This document shows positions 63,893 to 64,000 of a DNA stretch of 64,000 bases, piece after piece. The first letter of the stretch is position 1, and each line of letters begins with the position of its first letter. The stretch lies in assembly GCA_030323885.1 (NCBI GenBank), contig CM059186.1, forward strand, positions 27,327,005 to 27,391,004, written 5' to 3'. Under the pieces are notes generated by a model that was not told where the DNA came from, ran no database searches, and saw nothing but the letters and a program-made list of their open reading frames with translations. The DNA comes from Branchipolynoe longqiensis. Lineage: Eukaryota; Annelida; Polychaeta; Phyllodocida; Polynoidae. Made by a program: the position numbers and the translations under genes.

Positions 63893-64000
63893 TACATAAA
63901 CTTGTCTTCCCGTCAGTTTTATTCCAGTATAACATTGTTGATCGGTGGGAGAGGAGATGGGGCCGGGTGTCGGGGGAGGAGGTTACATTGTGCATTGGGC
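63893..64000. other. No gene recognised
   Basis: Ends at the window edge. Confidence 0.5.

Overview
The window looks like nuclear DNA of an animal, most likely a marine invertebrate; I cannot name the species. Reasons: split exons with GT..AG introns of matching phase, TATA boxes, several tRNA-derived SINE families, non-LTR, Ty3-type, DIRS-type and Ngaro-type retrotransposons, many inverted-repeat DNA elements, (TA)n tracts, and no bacterial gene layout. Most of the AT-rich 64 kb is mobile or repeated DNA. Only a few pieces look like ordinary or domesticated genes.

Region by region. 0-8 kb: a LINE scrap, two tandem mini-elements with shared 9-bp target duplications, a TATA-driven MADF/Myb-like gene (2873-4060), then a foldback MITE, a 180-250 bp tandem repeat, two elements packed with CCTATG/GCGTATG words, and a large foldback-like array of about 200-bp units (6.2-7.9 kb). 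8-14 kb: one spliced terminal coding exon (8654-9018) and many inverted-repeat elements with long G or C homopolymers. 14-19 kb: a dead LINE bracketed by two inverted SINEs, MITEs, a CRE-bearing CpG-rich promoter-like block, a RING-finger exon (17919-18198) and a TATA-driven first exon (18785-18990). 19.9-24.3 kb: a Ty3-type retrotransposon with 5-bp target duplication, a gutted 5' LTR, an altered RT catalytic motif and in-frame stops. 25.4-29.0 kb: a decayed DIRS-type element on the minus strand.

33.2-39.1 kb: the 3' part of a host gene of unknown family. I joined three exons by splice sites and codon phase; its introns are full of SINEs and MITEs. 39-58 kb: SINE-A copies (several with target duplications, some nested), MITE families and tandem duplications. 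58.2-60.7 kb: a very GC-rich Ngaro-like tyrosine-recombinase-type retrotransposon remnant. It keeps a Gag gene and the diagnostic A1-B1-A2-B2 split direct repeats but has no reverse transcriptase or recombinase. 61.5-64 kb: a second copy of the LINE seen at the window start, more SINEs, and an inverted SINE pair.

The elements interact mainly by nesting. SINE sits in SINE, LINE in SINE, a Harbinger-like MITE in another MITE, and a SINE tail in the DIRS RNase H. This gives relative insertion ages. The most unusual items are the split-repeat Gag-only element, the 58-60 bp mini-elements with 9-bp target duplications, the CCTATG-word elements, and the tandem-array foldback element.
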